A stretch of DNA of 64,000 nt from an uncultured Bacteroides sp. Lineage in GTDB: Bacteria > Bacteroidota > Bacteroidia > Cytophagales > Cyclobacteriaceae. The notes beneath the pieces are model-generated. The model was not told where the DNA came from and did not search any database. It was given only the letters and a program-made list of their open reading frames with translations. The translations under genes and the position numbers were made by a program. Numbering within the stretch: the stretch's first letter is position 1; each line of letters starts with the position of its first letter. Below, in pieces: positions 27,493 to 36,515 of the stretch. The DNA lies in the NCBI GenBank assembly GCA_902168185.1, contig CABHOV010000072.1, positions 1-64,000 on the forward strand, read 5' to 3'.

Positions 27493-28470
27493 TTACAGCA
27501 GAAAGAAGTCGCTTAATAATACCTGTACTTTATCACCTGCCTTAAACGTAGAGACTCCGGTCGTGATCAGAATGTTATCGCCACCAAGTGTAACGCTGAC
27601 TTCGTAGTAGCTGCCACAAAAGCTGATTCTATTTATTATCCCGGCAACGGTTCCTTTGCTTTTTGTTGTAATCTTGAAATTTTCAGGACGAGCAAATATA
27701 CTTTTACCTTTAGGGTCGCGATCAATCAGCTTCAGTATATCTTTTGAATAGGCAGGCTTCAAGAGTGTATATTTTCCGAAGAGACCTGCTACATATTCAT
27801 TTACGGGTTGTCGGTATATTTTTTCAGGAGTTCCCTTCTGAATGATTTGTCCGTTTTGCATGACCAGGATCTGGTCAGCCCACGATAATGTATCAATCGG
27901 ATCGTGTGAGATCAATATACAAGTGATCTTTAACTTCTTGCCTATATTTTGAATAACGGACTTCAATGTGTTCTTATGGACTATATCCAGGTTGGTAAAG
28001 GGTTCGTCCAGTAAAAGTAATTTTGGTGAAGCGATTAATAATTTAGCAAGGGCGATACGTTGACGCTCCCCTCCTGATAATTGATCGGTTTTTCGTTGCA
28101 GTAAATGTGTGATCTCACAAATTTCATAAATGAGGGCAGCATCCACATCCGATAGCGTGTTGGCGTAAGTCAGTATTTGTTCAATCCTCAAAAACCTGGG
28201 CAACTCGAAGTGTTGTGATAAGTATGAGATTCCCTTATGGCCGGGCACTAAATTATCATTCGGGCCAGTGACTTTTTCACCCTCGAATACAATCTCTCCT
28301 TCATCGGGTTGTACTAACCCGGTTATAATTTTCAGTAATGTACTTTTTCCGGAACCGGTTTCACCGGCAATCGCTATTTTTTGAAGTTTGCGTTGTGAGA
28401 AGCTAACATCTTTCAATGCAAAATTACTCTCGCCTTGCCTGGAGATACCGGATACTGTCAATAGTGTCAT
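27493..28470 (-). CDS. orphan ABC transporter ATPase with TOBE-like domain
   Basis: 325 residues. Motifs: Walker A GETGSGKST (36-44), Q-loop LSQHFELPRF, signature LSGGERQR, Walker B LLLLDEPF and switch ISHDPID. The part after residue 235 (FARPENFKITTKSKGTVAGI, then GDKVQVLL) is a TOBE-type domain of the iron/molybdate/spermidine importers. No permease or binding protein is next to it on either side. The 190 bp behind it hold an open frame with hydrophobic content but no start codon. It may serve a transporter encoded elsewhere. Confidence 0.85.
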   Translation of the reverse strand: MTLLTVSGISRQGESNFALKDVSFSQRKLQKIAIAGETGSGKSTLLKIITGLVQPDEGEIVFEGEKVTGPNDNLVPGHKGISYLSQHFELPRFLRIEQILTYANTLSDVDAALIYEICEITHLLQRKTDQLSGGERQRIALAKLLIASPKLLLLDEPFTNLDIVHKNTLKSVIQNIGKKLKITCILISHDPIDTLSWADQILVMQNGQIIQKGTPEKIYRQPVNEYVAGLFGKYTLLKPAYSKDILKLIDRDPKGKSIFARPENFKITTKSKGTVAGIINRISFCGSYYEVSVTLGGDNILITTGVSTFKAGDKVQVLLSDFFLL

Positions 28471-28602
28471 CAGGTGGCAAATATGAACAAAATTTTATTG
28501 TCATATACTTCCATTGAAATGACTTCATATACTATCGTTTTCAAAGAATATAGATGATAATGAAAATGACTGCGTGTGTATTAATGCCGGTGGCTTATAT
28601 TT

Positions 28603-29007
28603 ATGCGCGAAATTAAAATACCTATGAACTACCAGGCACTGCTTTTAACTTTTTATGGAACCTTCCTGATAACGTGCGGTCTGGTGGCAGTTGTTTTTAT
28701 TGGTATGAAAGCCAAAACTGCGTTAATGTCAGGTGGTACATCAGGCGTAATTTCATTCCTCATCGCCTATCTTTTATCCATCCATACGAACGGTGCACCG
28801 TGGGCAGGTATATTTCTGTCGCTTGCTCTCTTTTGTGTTTTTTCATGGCGTTCAACAAAAACATTATTCAGAATTTTCGAGATTCAGGCCTCTCCTGTTC
28901 ATGACGAACTGAAAGGTAAAGGAATTGCCTTCCTGATTATTAGTCTGATGGCGGTGGTATCTGTTTTTGTGTTCGCCCTGCAGGTTGTGAACTTCTTTGC
29001 ACAATAA
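28603..29007 (+). CDS. TMEM14-like four-helix membrane protein
   Basis: 134 residues from ATG 28603, or 127 from the ATG at 28624, which begins MNYQALLLTFYGTFLITCGL. Four hydrophobic helices and the pattern GMKAKTALMSGGTSGVISFL resemble the TMEM14/UPF0136 family, whose eukaryotic members sit in the mitochondrial inner membrane. In bacteria the role is unknown. It is a single gene divergent from the ABC ATPase. Confidence 0.55.
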   Translation: MREIKIPMNYQALLLTFYGTFLITCGLVAVVFIGMKAKTALMSGGTSGVISFLIAYLLSIHTNGAPWAGIFLSLALFCVFSWRSTKTLFRIFEIQASPVHDELKGKGIAFLIISLMAVVSVFVFALQVVNFFAQ

Positions 29008-29182
29008 GCCTATAGTTCAGCCCTGATCCTTTACATCCTATAGCTATAACAAACAATATTTTTTTAACGCGCACTGCCGCGTGCAGATGTTCTTATATCC
29101 ATGCACAAACATCTGTTTGCAAGGGACGTGAGAAATTAACATAGCATCTTGCCGTCAATCGTTTTCGAAATCAATAAAATTA

Positions 29183-29190
29183 TATCTTTG
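29183..29190 (+). promoter_or_regulatory. putative Bacteroidota -7 box upstream of TPR kinase
   Basis: TATCTTTG matches the TAnnTTTG -7 consensus of the Bacteroidota primary sigma factor, 29 bp before ATG 29220. The upstream -33 element is poor (GTTTTC near 29160). Confidence 0.4.
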
Positions 29191-29219
29191 CATATACGAA
29201 CCGGCCTTTCTAATCTAAA

Positions 29220-31208
29220 ATGCACCTACCGACAAGAAGAATGAAGTTTAAAATTGCGGGCATTCTTGCTTGTGTTTTCTTCTCATTTTGCCAGATTCAG
29301 GTTAGCGGTCAGAAATTTCAAAGCATTGACAGTCTTCTGCACGAGCTAAAAAATACTACCAGCGATACGCAGCAAGTAAAGATCCTATATATACTTTCCA
29401 TGAAGTATCAGGGCTTTCATCCCGACTCTGCCATGCTTTGTGCACAAGCCAGCCTTGAAAAAGCATCGGCTATTCATTATACCAAGGGCAGAGCGGATGC
29501 CTTGCTTCATATCGGGCGTTTAAAAAGAGATCATGATCAAGGGAATGCTGAAGCATTGAATGACATGTTCGAAGCCCTGAAGCTATACCGTGAGATCAAT
29601 GATGATGTGCAGATCGCAAATGCCCTCAATGACATCAGCATTATATATGCAAACTCTGAAGACTATAAAAAGTCTCTTGAATATTTCAAACAGTCTCTTG
29701 AAATGTTTCGCAAACTCGGTGATAGCAAAGGTGAGTCGTACGCCTTGAATAACATGGGTATACTATACCAGGATCTTGGTGACGAAGTCTCTGCTAAGGA
29801 ACATTTTATCATGTCTTTACGGATCAAAGAAAAAAGGAATGATCTGTACGGCATGTCTCGCGGGTATAACAACCTCGGTTCCATTGAGGAACATAGCAAT
29901 CAGTGGGATGCAGCATTACGCTATTATCTCAAAGCCGACAGTCTTTTTATAAAGAATAAGGATATGCATGGACAAGCCAGTAATCTGATGGGCATTGTTC
30001 GCGTCAAGCAACATCAGGGTAAAACCGGCGAAGCAATTCAATACGCCACACTCTCATTGAGGAAGGCCGAACAGATAAAGGCATTTTCAACCATGTTACG
30101 CGCCAGCAAGTTCCTGGCCGAAGCAGAAGAGAACCGAGGTAACTTTAAAGTATCATTGCAATATCAGAAGCTATATAACCACATTGCCGACAGTATACAT
30201 AACCAAACGAATAAAGCTAACTTGGAAGAACTGAAAGCAAAATTTAACCTCGAAGAAAAGGAAAGAGAAATTCTGTTACTAAAGAAAGATCAGGAGCTGC
30301 AACAGGCTGGAATTGAACGGAAGAATATTATAGCCTATGCACTGGCAGCAGGCATCGTATTGTTAGCACTCGTTGTGGTGTTGCTAGTCTACGCATACTA
30401 TACAACCCGTAGCAAGAAGAACATACTGGCTGTAAAGAACAAGGAGATCGAGCAACAGCGTGATGATCTTAAGAAACTAAACAGTGAAAAAGACAGATTC
30501 TTTTCCATACTATCGCACGATTTACGCGGACCTCTGAATTCCTTGAAAGGCTTCTCCTACCTGATCACCGAACATGTAGATGCGTTAACAACGGAGGAGC
30601 TAATGGACATGCGGGCCAAGATCGATACCTCGCTGGATAACCTCACCGAACTGATCAACAATATTCTGGAGTGGTCAATGACGTCATCGCAAAAGCGTAA
30701 ATGGACCTTTGACAAAATCAATACAACCGATCTTATTCGCAAGAACATCTCGCTATACCAGGCCATTGCAGAAAGTAAAGGCGTTAGATTGACTTTTCAG
30801 CAAGGAGAAGAACGCTATGGATATGGCGACTATCATGCCATTGATACGGTCGTAAGAAATCTGATCTCCAACAGCATCAAGTTTAGTCACGCCAATACCG
30901 ATGTTGTTATTGCTGTGAAGACTGCCGGAGATATACTTTCTATTTCTGTAAAAGATCAAGGTGTAGGAATACCCTATGAAATCCAGGATAAACTCTTTAC
31001 GCTGAATGAAAATGTTAAACAGCCCGGTACTAATAATGAAAAAGGCACAGGGCTTGGCTTGACCTTGTGCAAAGAACTACTGGGCGAGAACAAAGGTGAT
31101 ATACTGGTAAGAAGTAATCCCGGTGAAGGCAGCGAGTTTATCGTGAACATCCCTGAATATACCAGCTACGAAAGAACTATAACTTCTGCTGGAGTTCCTG
31201 TGGTATAA
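29220..31208 (+). CDS. TPR-containing membrane histidine kinase
   Basis: 662 residues from 29220; ATG 29241 gives a cleaner signal peptide (MKFKIAGILACVFFSFC). Residues ~60-340 are five to six TPR units (NALNDISIIYANSEDYKKSL, YALNNMGILYQDLGDEVSAK, GYNNLGSIEEHSNQWDAAL), exported to the periplasm. A single membrane helix follows (about 374-394), then a coiled coil with KEIEQQRDDLKKLN, the phospho-accepting His in FFSILSHDLRGPLNSLKGF, an N-box NLISNSIKF, DQGVGIP and GTGLGLTLCKELL. This layout is common in Bacteroidota. No response regulator is adjacent. Confidence 0.9.
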   Translation: MHLPTRRMKFKIAGILACVFFSFCQIQVSGQKFQSIDSLLHELKNTTSDTQQVKILYILSMKYQGFHPDSAMLCAQASLEKASAIHYTKGRADALLHIGRLKRDHDQGNAEALNDMFEALKLYREINDDVQIANALNDISIIYANSEDYKKSLEYFKQSLEMFRKLGDSKGESYALNNMGILYQDLGDEVSAKEHFIMSLRIKEKRNDLYGMSRGYNNLGSIEEHSNQWDAALRYYLKADSLFIKNKDMHGQASNLMGIVRVKQHQGKTGEAIQYATLSLRKAEQIKAFSTMLRASKFLAEAEENRGNFKVSLQYQKLYNHIADSIHNQTNKANLEELKAKFNLEEKEREILLLKKDQELQQAGIERKNIIAYALAAGIVLLALVVVLLVYAYYTTRSKKNILAVKNKEIEQQRDDLKKLNSEKDRFFSILSHDLRGPLNSLKGFSYLITEHVDALTTEELMDMRAKIDTSLDNLTELINNILEWSMTSSQKRKWTFDKINTTDLIRKNISLYQAIAESKGVRLTFQQGEERYGYGDYHAIDTVVRNLISNSIKFSHANTDVVIAVKTAGDILSISVKDQGVGIPYEIQDKLFTLNENVKQPGTNNEKGTGLGLTLCKELLGENKGDILVRSNPGEGSEFIVNIPEYTSYERTITSAGVPVV

Positions 31209-31329
31209 AATTGCGCTATCGATCAGAGCTTAAATGTAAATCACAACCCATTGCCGTAAATCACGATGCTGGTATAATTTAATTGAACTTAATTTCCCGC
31301 ATGATTGTCCTGCATAGAATTTTGAATGT

Positions 31330-32364
31330 ATGGAATTAGGTATATATACTTTTGCAGAGCTCACGGCAGATCCCGTCACCGGCAAAATGATCAGCGCACA
31401 TCAGCGCATCCGAGATCTGATGGAAGAAGTAGCACTAGCCGAGCAGGCAGGGCTGGATGTTTTCGCTGTTGGAGAGCATCATCGTCCTGACTATGTAGTC
31501 TCCTCTCCCGCTGTGATATTGGGCGCTGCTGCAGAGAAAACGAAACGCATAAAATTATCCAGTGCCGTTACTGTATTGAGTTCAGACGACCCGGTACGGG
31601 TATTCCAGGACTTTGCAACGGTAGACCTACTGTCCGGTGGACGCGCGGAGCTGATGGTTGGACGCGGTTCATTCATTGAGTCCTTCCCGCTGTTCGGCTA
31701 TGATCTTCGTGACTACGATGCATTGTTCTCTGAAAAATTAGATCTGCTGTTAAAGCTAAATGATAGCGAGAAAGTCACCTGGCAGGGGAAGCATCGTGCT
31801 GCTATAAATAACCTGGGTGTATATCCGCGTCCACATCAGCCCAAGCTTCCCATATGGATTGCTATAGGAGGCACTCCGGAATCTATACAGCGTGCTGCAA
31901 CCCTTGGTATACCGATGGCATTGGCGATCATCGGTGGCTCGCCCGATCGGTTTGCTCCTCACGTTTCGTTCTATAGAGAGACTGCAAAGCAGGCAGGTCA
32001 TGCGTTGGAAAGTTTGCAGGTGAGCATCAACTCACATACCTATATTGCTGACACTTCTCAACAGGCAGCCGATGAATTTTATCCTTCGTATGCACAAGTC
32101 ATGACACGCCTGGGCCGCGAACGCGGATGGTCTCCGATGGATCGTGAGCATTATGAAATGATGCGCTCACCTGAAGGATCGCTGCTGGTGGGCAGTCCAC
32201 AGCAGGTCATCGATAAAATACTCTATGAGCACTCGCTGTTCCAGCACACGCGCTTCCTGGCGCAAATGAGCGTAGGCACAATGCCGCATAGTAAAATGAT
32301 GCGCTCGATAGAATTATTCGGAACACAAGTAGCCCCGGCAGTTCGAAAAGCTCTTCAACCGTAA
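31330..32364 (+). CDS. LLM class flavin-dependent oxidoreductase
   Basis: 344 residues. The luciferase-like fold is shown by [58 protein letters not shown] and the phosphate-binding [11 protein letters not shown]. Such enzymes use reduced FMN or F420 for monooxygenation or reduction of small molecules, and the substrate cannot be read from sequence. It is a single gene, with no flavin reductase beside it. Confidence 0.88.
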   Translation: MELGIYTFAELTADPVTGKMISAHQRIRDLMEEVALAEQAGLDVFAVGEHHRPDYVVSSPAVILGAAAEKTKRIKLSSAVTVLSSDDPVRVFQDFATVDLLSGGRAELMVGRGSFIESFPLFGYDLRDYDALFSEKLDLLLKLNDSEKVTWQGKHRAAINNLGVYPRPHQPKLPIWIAIGGTPESIQRAATLGIPMALAIIGGSPDRFAPHVSFYRETAKQAGHALESLQVSINSHTYIADTSQQAADEFYPSYAQVMTRLGRERGWSPMDREHYEMMRSPEGSLLVGSPQQVIDKILYEHSLFQHTRFLAQMSVGTMPHSKMMRSIELFGTQVAPAVRKALQP

Positions 32365-32435
32365 TTCGTATCATTCATGTATGCGCTCTGGCGTATCGCT
32401 CGAAAAAATAGTTCTCCAAAGAAATTCACTTTATA

Positions 32436-32443
32436 TATCTTTG
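32436..32443 (+). promoter_or_regulatory. putative -7 box of the ABC-F gene
   Basis: TATCTTTG fits TAnnTTTG and lies 19 bp before ATG 32463. No good -33 TTTG was found at the expected distance. Confidence 0.35.
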
Positions 32444-32462
32444 TGCCCTTATTTTCTAAATC

Positions 32463-34103
32463 ATGATTTCAGTAGACGCAGTCAGTGTTGAGTTTAACGG
32501 TTCGGCTCTTTTCAGTAACATCACTTTCAATATCAATGAAAATGACCGGATCGCCTTGATGGGTAAAAACGGTGCAGGGAAATCTACATTGCTTAAGATC
32601 ATTGCTGGTGTTAACAAACCTACACGCGGAAAAGTATCTGCTCCCAAAGACGCTGTCATTGCATACCTGCCGCAGCATTTACTTACCGAAGACAACTGTA
32701 CTGTATTTGAAGAAGCCTCCAAAGCGTTCTCCAAAATCCTGGACATGAAAAAGCAAATGGATGAACTTAACAGTCAATTGGAAACGCGCACGGATTATGA
32801 ATCGGATGAATATTCAAAGATCATCGAGCAGGTTTCTGAACTCAGTGAGAAATATTATTCAATAGAAGAAATAAACTTCGATGCAGAAGTTGAGAAAACA
32901 TTGATGGGCCTTGGCTTTCTGCGATCAGATTTTACGCGGCCTACAAACGAGTTCAGTGGTGGCTGGCGTATGCGCATCGAGTTAGCAAAAATCCTTCTGC
33001 AAAAGCCTGACCTGATCTTGTTGGATGAGCCTACCAACCACATGGATATAGAATCCATTCAATGGCTGGAAGATTTCCTGATCAACAACGCGAAGGCTGT
33101 GATCGTGATTAGTCACGATAAAACTTTCGTTGACAACCTGACCAATCGTACGATAGAAGTTACGATGGGCAGGATCTACGACTATAAAACAAACTACTCG
33201 CATTACCTGCAACTGCGTACCGAGAGGCGCGAGCAACAGCAAAAGCAATTTGAAGATCAACAGAAACAGATCGCTGATATTCAGGAATTTATAGATCGTT
33301 TTAAAGGAACTTACTCGAAGACTTTACAAGTACAATCGCGGGTAAAGATGCTGGAGAAAATTGAGATCATTCAGGTGGATGAAGTGGATACTTCTGCCTT
33401 GAATCTGAAGTTTCCACCGGCACCACGGTCGGGTAGCTATCCCGTTATCGTGGAAGGTCTTACAAAGAAATATGGTGATCACACCGTGTTTCAGGATGTA
33501 TCCCTGACCATTGCGCGCGGAGAGAAAATCGCTTTTGTCGGCAAGAATGGTGAAGGTAAATCTACGCTTGTAAAAGCGATCATGAGCGAGATCGACTTTG
33601 ATGGTAAACTTCAGTTGGGACACAACAGCATGATCGGTTACTTTGCCCAGAACCAGGCATCGTTGCTCGATGAAGAACTCACGGTTTTTCAAACTATAGA
33701 TCAGATCGCTGAAGGAGACATCCGCTCGAAGATTAAAGATATACTGGGTGCGTTTATGTTCAGTGGCGAAACCATTGAAAAGAAAGTGAAGTATCTCTCC
33801 GGTGGTGAGAAGACACGTCTGGCCATGATCAAGTTATTGTTGCAGCCGGTTAACCTGCTCATCCTCGATGAACCTACCAACCACCTTGATATCAAAACAA
33901 AAGATATATTGAAGGATGCACTGAGGGCATTTGATGGAACGTTGATCCTGGTATCTCACGACCGTGACTTCCTGGATGGCCTGGCCAACAAAGTATTTGA
34001 GTTCGGTAACAAGCGTGTGAAGGAACACTTCGAAGACATTACCGGCTTTCTCCGTAATAAGAAGATGGAAAACCTTCGCGAGATTGAGCGAAACAATAAA
34101 TAA
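32463..34103 (+). CDS. ABC-F family ATPase (ribosome-associated)
   Basis: 546 residues, two ATPase domains and no membrane segment. First domain: Walker A GKNGAGKST, signature FSGGWRMRIELA, Walker B LILLDEPTNHMD. A charged coiled linker (about 240-300, with RREQQQKQFEDQQKQIADI) is followed by the second domain: GKNGEGKST, LSGGEKTRLAM, LLILDEPTNHLD. ABC-F proteins bind the ribosomal E site and relieve stalling or antibiotic blockage. The length and short linker suggest a housekeeping member (YdiF/Uup/EttA group) and not a specialised resistance protein; the subgroup is uncertain. Confidence 0.88.
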   Translation: MISVDAVSVEFNGSALFSNITFNINENDRIALMGKNGAGKSTLLKIIAGVNKPTRGKVSAPKDAVIAYLPQHLLTEDNCTVFEEASKAFSKILDMKKQMDELNSQLETRTDYESDEYSKIIEQVSELSEKYYSIEEINFDAEVEKTLMGLGFLRSDFTRPTNEFSGGWRMRIELAKILLQKPDLILLDEPTNHMDIESIQWLEDFLINNAKAVIVISHDKTFVDNLTNRTIEVTMGRIYDYKTNYSHYLQLRTERREQQQKQFEDQQKQIADIQEFIDRFKGTYSKTLQVQSRVKMLEKIEIIQVDEVDTSALNLKFPPAPRSGSYPVIVEGLTKKYGDHTVFQDVSLTIARGEKIAFVGKNGEGKSTLVKAIMSEIDFDGKLQLGHNSMIGYFAQNQASLLDEELTVFQTIDQIAEGDIRSKIKDILGAFMFSGETIEKKVKYLSGGEKTRLAMIKLLLQPVNLLILDEPTNHLDIKTKDILKDALRAFDGTLILVSHDRDFLDGLANKVFEFGNKRVKEHFEDITGFLRNKKMENLREIERNNK

Positions 34104-34130
34104 GATCAAATATATACTTGAAGTCTAAAG

Positions 34131-34176
34131 GTGTGATGTTAATCCGCGATTCGCAGTTAACATCACACTTTTTTGT
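34131..34176. terminator. strong bidirectional terminator hairpin
   Basis: GTGTGATGTTAA (34131-34142) and TTAACATCACAC (34157-34168) form a perfect 12-bp stem, followed by TTTTTTG. It lies exactly between two convergent genes and ends at the neighbouring stop, so it can serve both strands. Confidence 0.8.
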
Positions 34177-35433
34177 TTATTGCTCGCGAACGTGCTTCAT
34201 GTGATTGTATAGGACAATCAATTTATCAAACTCCTGCTCGATCGTCTGTACGATCGTGTCATTACTAATAGCAGCCTCTCCAGGCTGAAAGTTTCGTCCA
34301 ATGATGAAACGATAGTACATCCAGTCATCCGCTTTGGTATACTCCCATAGAACTTCGTCCTGTGAAAATGATTCTACAGGCTTCTGTTCTCCTGCAACTT
34401 CAATCCAGTAGCCCGCACCCAGGCTCACCAGTAAACTAAAAAACGTCTTCCGGTAATTTTCATCGTGCATTTTTAATCGAAAGTATTCGCGATCTTGTTT
34501 GCCGCCACGAGGCTTCCCAACCACAAGCCAAACCCCTATATCTTTTTGCTGAACGACTACCTGCATCGTCATAAAATCATCTGCGGTAGCGGTATCAGCA
34601 TACTTTTTCAAATCCGCTTCACTCCTGCCATACGACAAAGTCATTGAATCAAGTTTATTACTCTGCTGGTTACCTATATCTATACTGCTCACAACGGTGT
34701 TGCTATCCGCACGTAGTTTTAATCGGGTAACGTGCTTTTGAATAGACTCATGTAACTGGAGGAGTTTAGTTTGGACAGTAGCACGTTCTGCCTGCATAGC
34801 TTCGTTGTTCAACGCGTTCTTTGCATTGCCGAAGACCAGGTAATCATCCTTCTTGAAATATTGATTTTTGAATTTGATAGCATCCCACTGGAAGCCACGC
34901 GTAGTCAAGGCTACAAATTGTTTCTTCTCCTCGCGGGATATAATCTCGCGCTGCTTCATATAGGGATAGATCAACTCATATTCTGCGATCATCTCCTCGG
35001 TAAGCGGCTCGGCAAATTCATAGTAACTGGTATACCACGATAGCAAGGCCTCTACCTCTTTTATATCCGTCACCTTGTTGAAGATCTCTTCGTGATCTTT
35101 CAGGCCTTCGAGTGTGAGTCCGCCGGAACCTGTAAACCCAACGGACTTCCTGTAGGGCAATTCGAAGATATATACATTCGCATGAAAAATGTTCCGGGTA
35201 TAGATTCGCAATGTGAACCGATCCTGGTAATGTCGCCAGATCCGTTTGAGGACTCCCGGTGAAGTCAACCCATCCAATCCCGTAACAATATCCAGTTTCG
35301 TTTTACCAGGCAGCCGGCTGCGGATAAAGTCAAAACCGGCATCGGTAATGGCAGCTGTAGCAATGTAACCATGCTCGGCCTGCTGCAATATTTTATCGTT
35401 GATAAGCGGAACCGCCAGTTTCTTTATGATCAT
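34177..35433 (-). CDS. PLD-like protein with degenerate HKD motif, unknown C-terminal domain
   Basis: 418 residues, no signal peptide. The N-terminal ~115 residues look like half of a phospholipase D-type nuclease fold: LDIVTGLDGL, then FHANVYIFE (83-91) and VGFTGSGGLTLEGL (98-111). The usual HxK(x4)D...GSxN is changed to H84-A-N86...E91...GS-G-G, so the catalytic Lys is lost. A helical middle part (about 140-300) has charged coiled stretches. The C-terminus (about 320-410) is a compact domain with RLKMHDENYRKTFFSLL, YWIEVAG and a final helix FDKLIVLYNHM. The family is not recognised with certainty. PLD-like plus extra domain proteins are frequent in restriction and defence contexts, but the neighbours here are ordinary genes. 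Confidence 0.65.
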   Translation of the reverse strand: MIIKKLAVPLINDKILQQAEHGYIATAAITDAGFDFIRSRLPGKTKLDIVTGLDGLTSPGVLKRIWRHYQDRFTLRIYTRNIFHANVYIFELPYRKSVGFTGSGGLTLEGLKDHEEIFNKVTDIKEVEALLSWYTSYYEFAEPLTEEMIAEYELIYPYMKQREIISREEKKQFVALTTRGFQWDAIKFKNQYFKKDDYLVFGNAKNALNNEAMQAERATVQTKLLQLHESIQKHVTRLKLRADSNTVVSSIDIGNQQSNKLDSMTLSYGRSEADLKKYADTATADDFMTMQVVVQQKDIGVWLVVGKPRGGKQDREYFRLKMHDENYRKTFFSLLVSLGAGYWIEVAGEQKPVESFSQDEVLWEYTKADDWMYYRFIIGRNFQPGEAAISNDTIVQTIEQEFDKLIVLYNHMKHVREQ

Positions 35434-35770
35434 GTAAATGTTAGCTGTATGAAATTCGAGGGCACAAATATAATGTGATGCACGATGAGGCTATGCGTCA
35501 CCGCTAAATACAAGGAAAATTTTCAGTGTTAAAAACTTCGTTTCAAGAGCCCGGAGGCGCTGTAAACGGTTATTTCCCAAGTTTTTAGCATTTGAAGCCA
35601 GGCCACCTGACCAGCTATCCCACACGGTTGCCGACACATAGTGAACCTATACCTATTATGTATTGTATTGTTGGAAACGTAGCAATTAAAAAACTACTTT
35701 TGTGATATGACAGCCGCAGTTGTGGCGGTTTGCCGATTTCGGGTTAAAGCATTTAAACATTAAAAATCGT
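35434..35770. other. intergenic region between PLD-like and tatA genes
   Basis: 337 bp between divergent genes. The right part contains a promoter-like element for tatA. The left part is unremarkable, with no ORF, tRNA or strong repeat visible. Confidence 0.5.
35671..35702 (+). promoter_or_regulatory. putative tatA promoter
   Basis: TTGG at 35671-35674 and TACTTTTG at 35695-35702 fit the Bacteroidota -33/-7 pattern, with about 21 bp between the TTG and the -7 box. The distance to the TatA ATG is 68 bp. Confidence 0.45.
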
Positions 35771-35983
35771 ATGAACACAGTTCTTTTGTTTTTAGGGGGA
35801 GTTGGTTTCCAGGAAATCTTATTGATCGGACTTTTCGTGCTTGTATTCTTTGGAGCAAAGAAAATCCCTGAGTTCATGAAAGGCCTTGGCAAAGGTGTAA
35901 AAGAGTTCAAGGGTGCTATGGATGATGTGAAAAAAGAAGTAGGTGACGTTAAAGGCGATGTTACCAAAGATCTGAACATGTAA
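35771..35983 (+). CDS. tatA: Sec-independent protein translocase TatA
   Basis: 70 residues from ATG 35771; an earlier in-frame ATG (35720) lies close to the promoter and adds residues unlike the family. It has a short N-terminal periplasmic part, one membrane helix (about 8-25, QEILLIGLFVLVFFGAKKIP), the FGAKKIPE hinge typical of TatA, and an amphipathic helix (EFMKGLGKGVKEFKGAM) with a charged tail. TatA forms the pore for folded Tat substrates, and this window encodes at least one: the Gfo/Idh/MocA protein at 6607. tatC is not adjacent. Confidence 0.92.
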   Translation: MNTVLLFLGGVGFQEILLIGLFVLVFFGAKKIPEFMKGLGKGVKEFKGAMDDVKKEVGDVKGDVTKDLNM

Positions 35984-36515
35984 TCTCTTAAAAGAATTTA
36001 CCTTCGGGCTATGCATTAGGTTGTAACTATACCTTGTGCATAGCCCGAAGTCATTTCTGGCAACATTCAATCCGCTCCCATCCGGATGCCAATAATGTAC
36101 ATCGCGTTGTTCCTTCGCGTTTCCTGCAACTAGCCAGCATACAAACTCTTTCAAGTTCATATTCTATATACTTTATTTGCAGGTTTCTTATATGCATGAA
36201 CATCCTTCTTCGTTCATGTACGAAAGTATGCCCTTAAATATATACTCAGTCTATACTTACTATACCTTCTGCATTCGTGAATCTTATCATAGGTGAATAC
36301 TTGAATATGATTTATCACTGTAAAGGTGGTATATATAATTTTTGATTCTCTTGTGATTTGATTCATTGCATTCTTCATGAACGTGCGTAAGGTGAAGATA
36401 AATTCAGTGTACACCTTGACAATCCGAGCATTCACCTCAAATGTATTAACGGCCCACGATAGCACCGATTACCTTCTTCATTTTTGTCGTTATTCAGTAT
36501 ATAAATGATATACCC
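35984..36515. other. 532-bp intergenic region after tatA
   Basis: It begins with the large hairpin at 36002-36050. The remaining ~460 bp are AT-rich with many TATA runs. An 83-codon minus-strand frame at 36214-36465 has no family signature and irregular codon use, and I do not call it. No RNA gene was recognised. Confidence 0.45.
36002..36050 (+). terminator. 14-bp-stem hairpin after tatA
   Basis: CTTCGGGCTATGCA (36002-36015) and TGCATAGCCCGAAG (36037-36050) are perfect complements around a 21-nt loop, 18 bp after the tatA stop. The tail is TCATTTC, not a clean T-run. A terminator or stable 3' end is the likely role. Confidence 0.6.

Noticed and set aside
36214-36465. 83-codon minus-strand ORF in the gap after tatA
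   Set aside because: No ribosome-binding site, no recognisable pattern, irregular composition; more likely chance.
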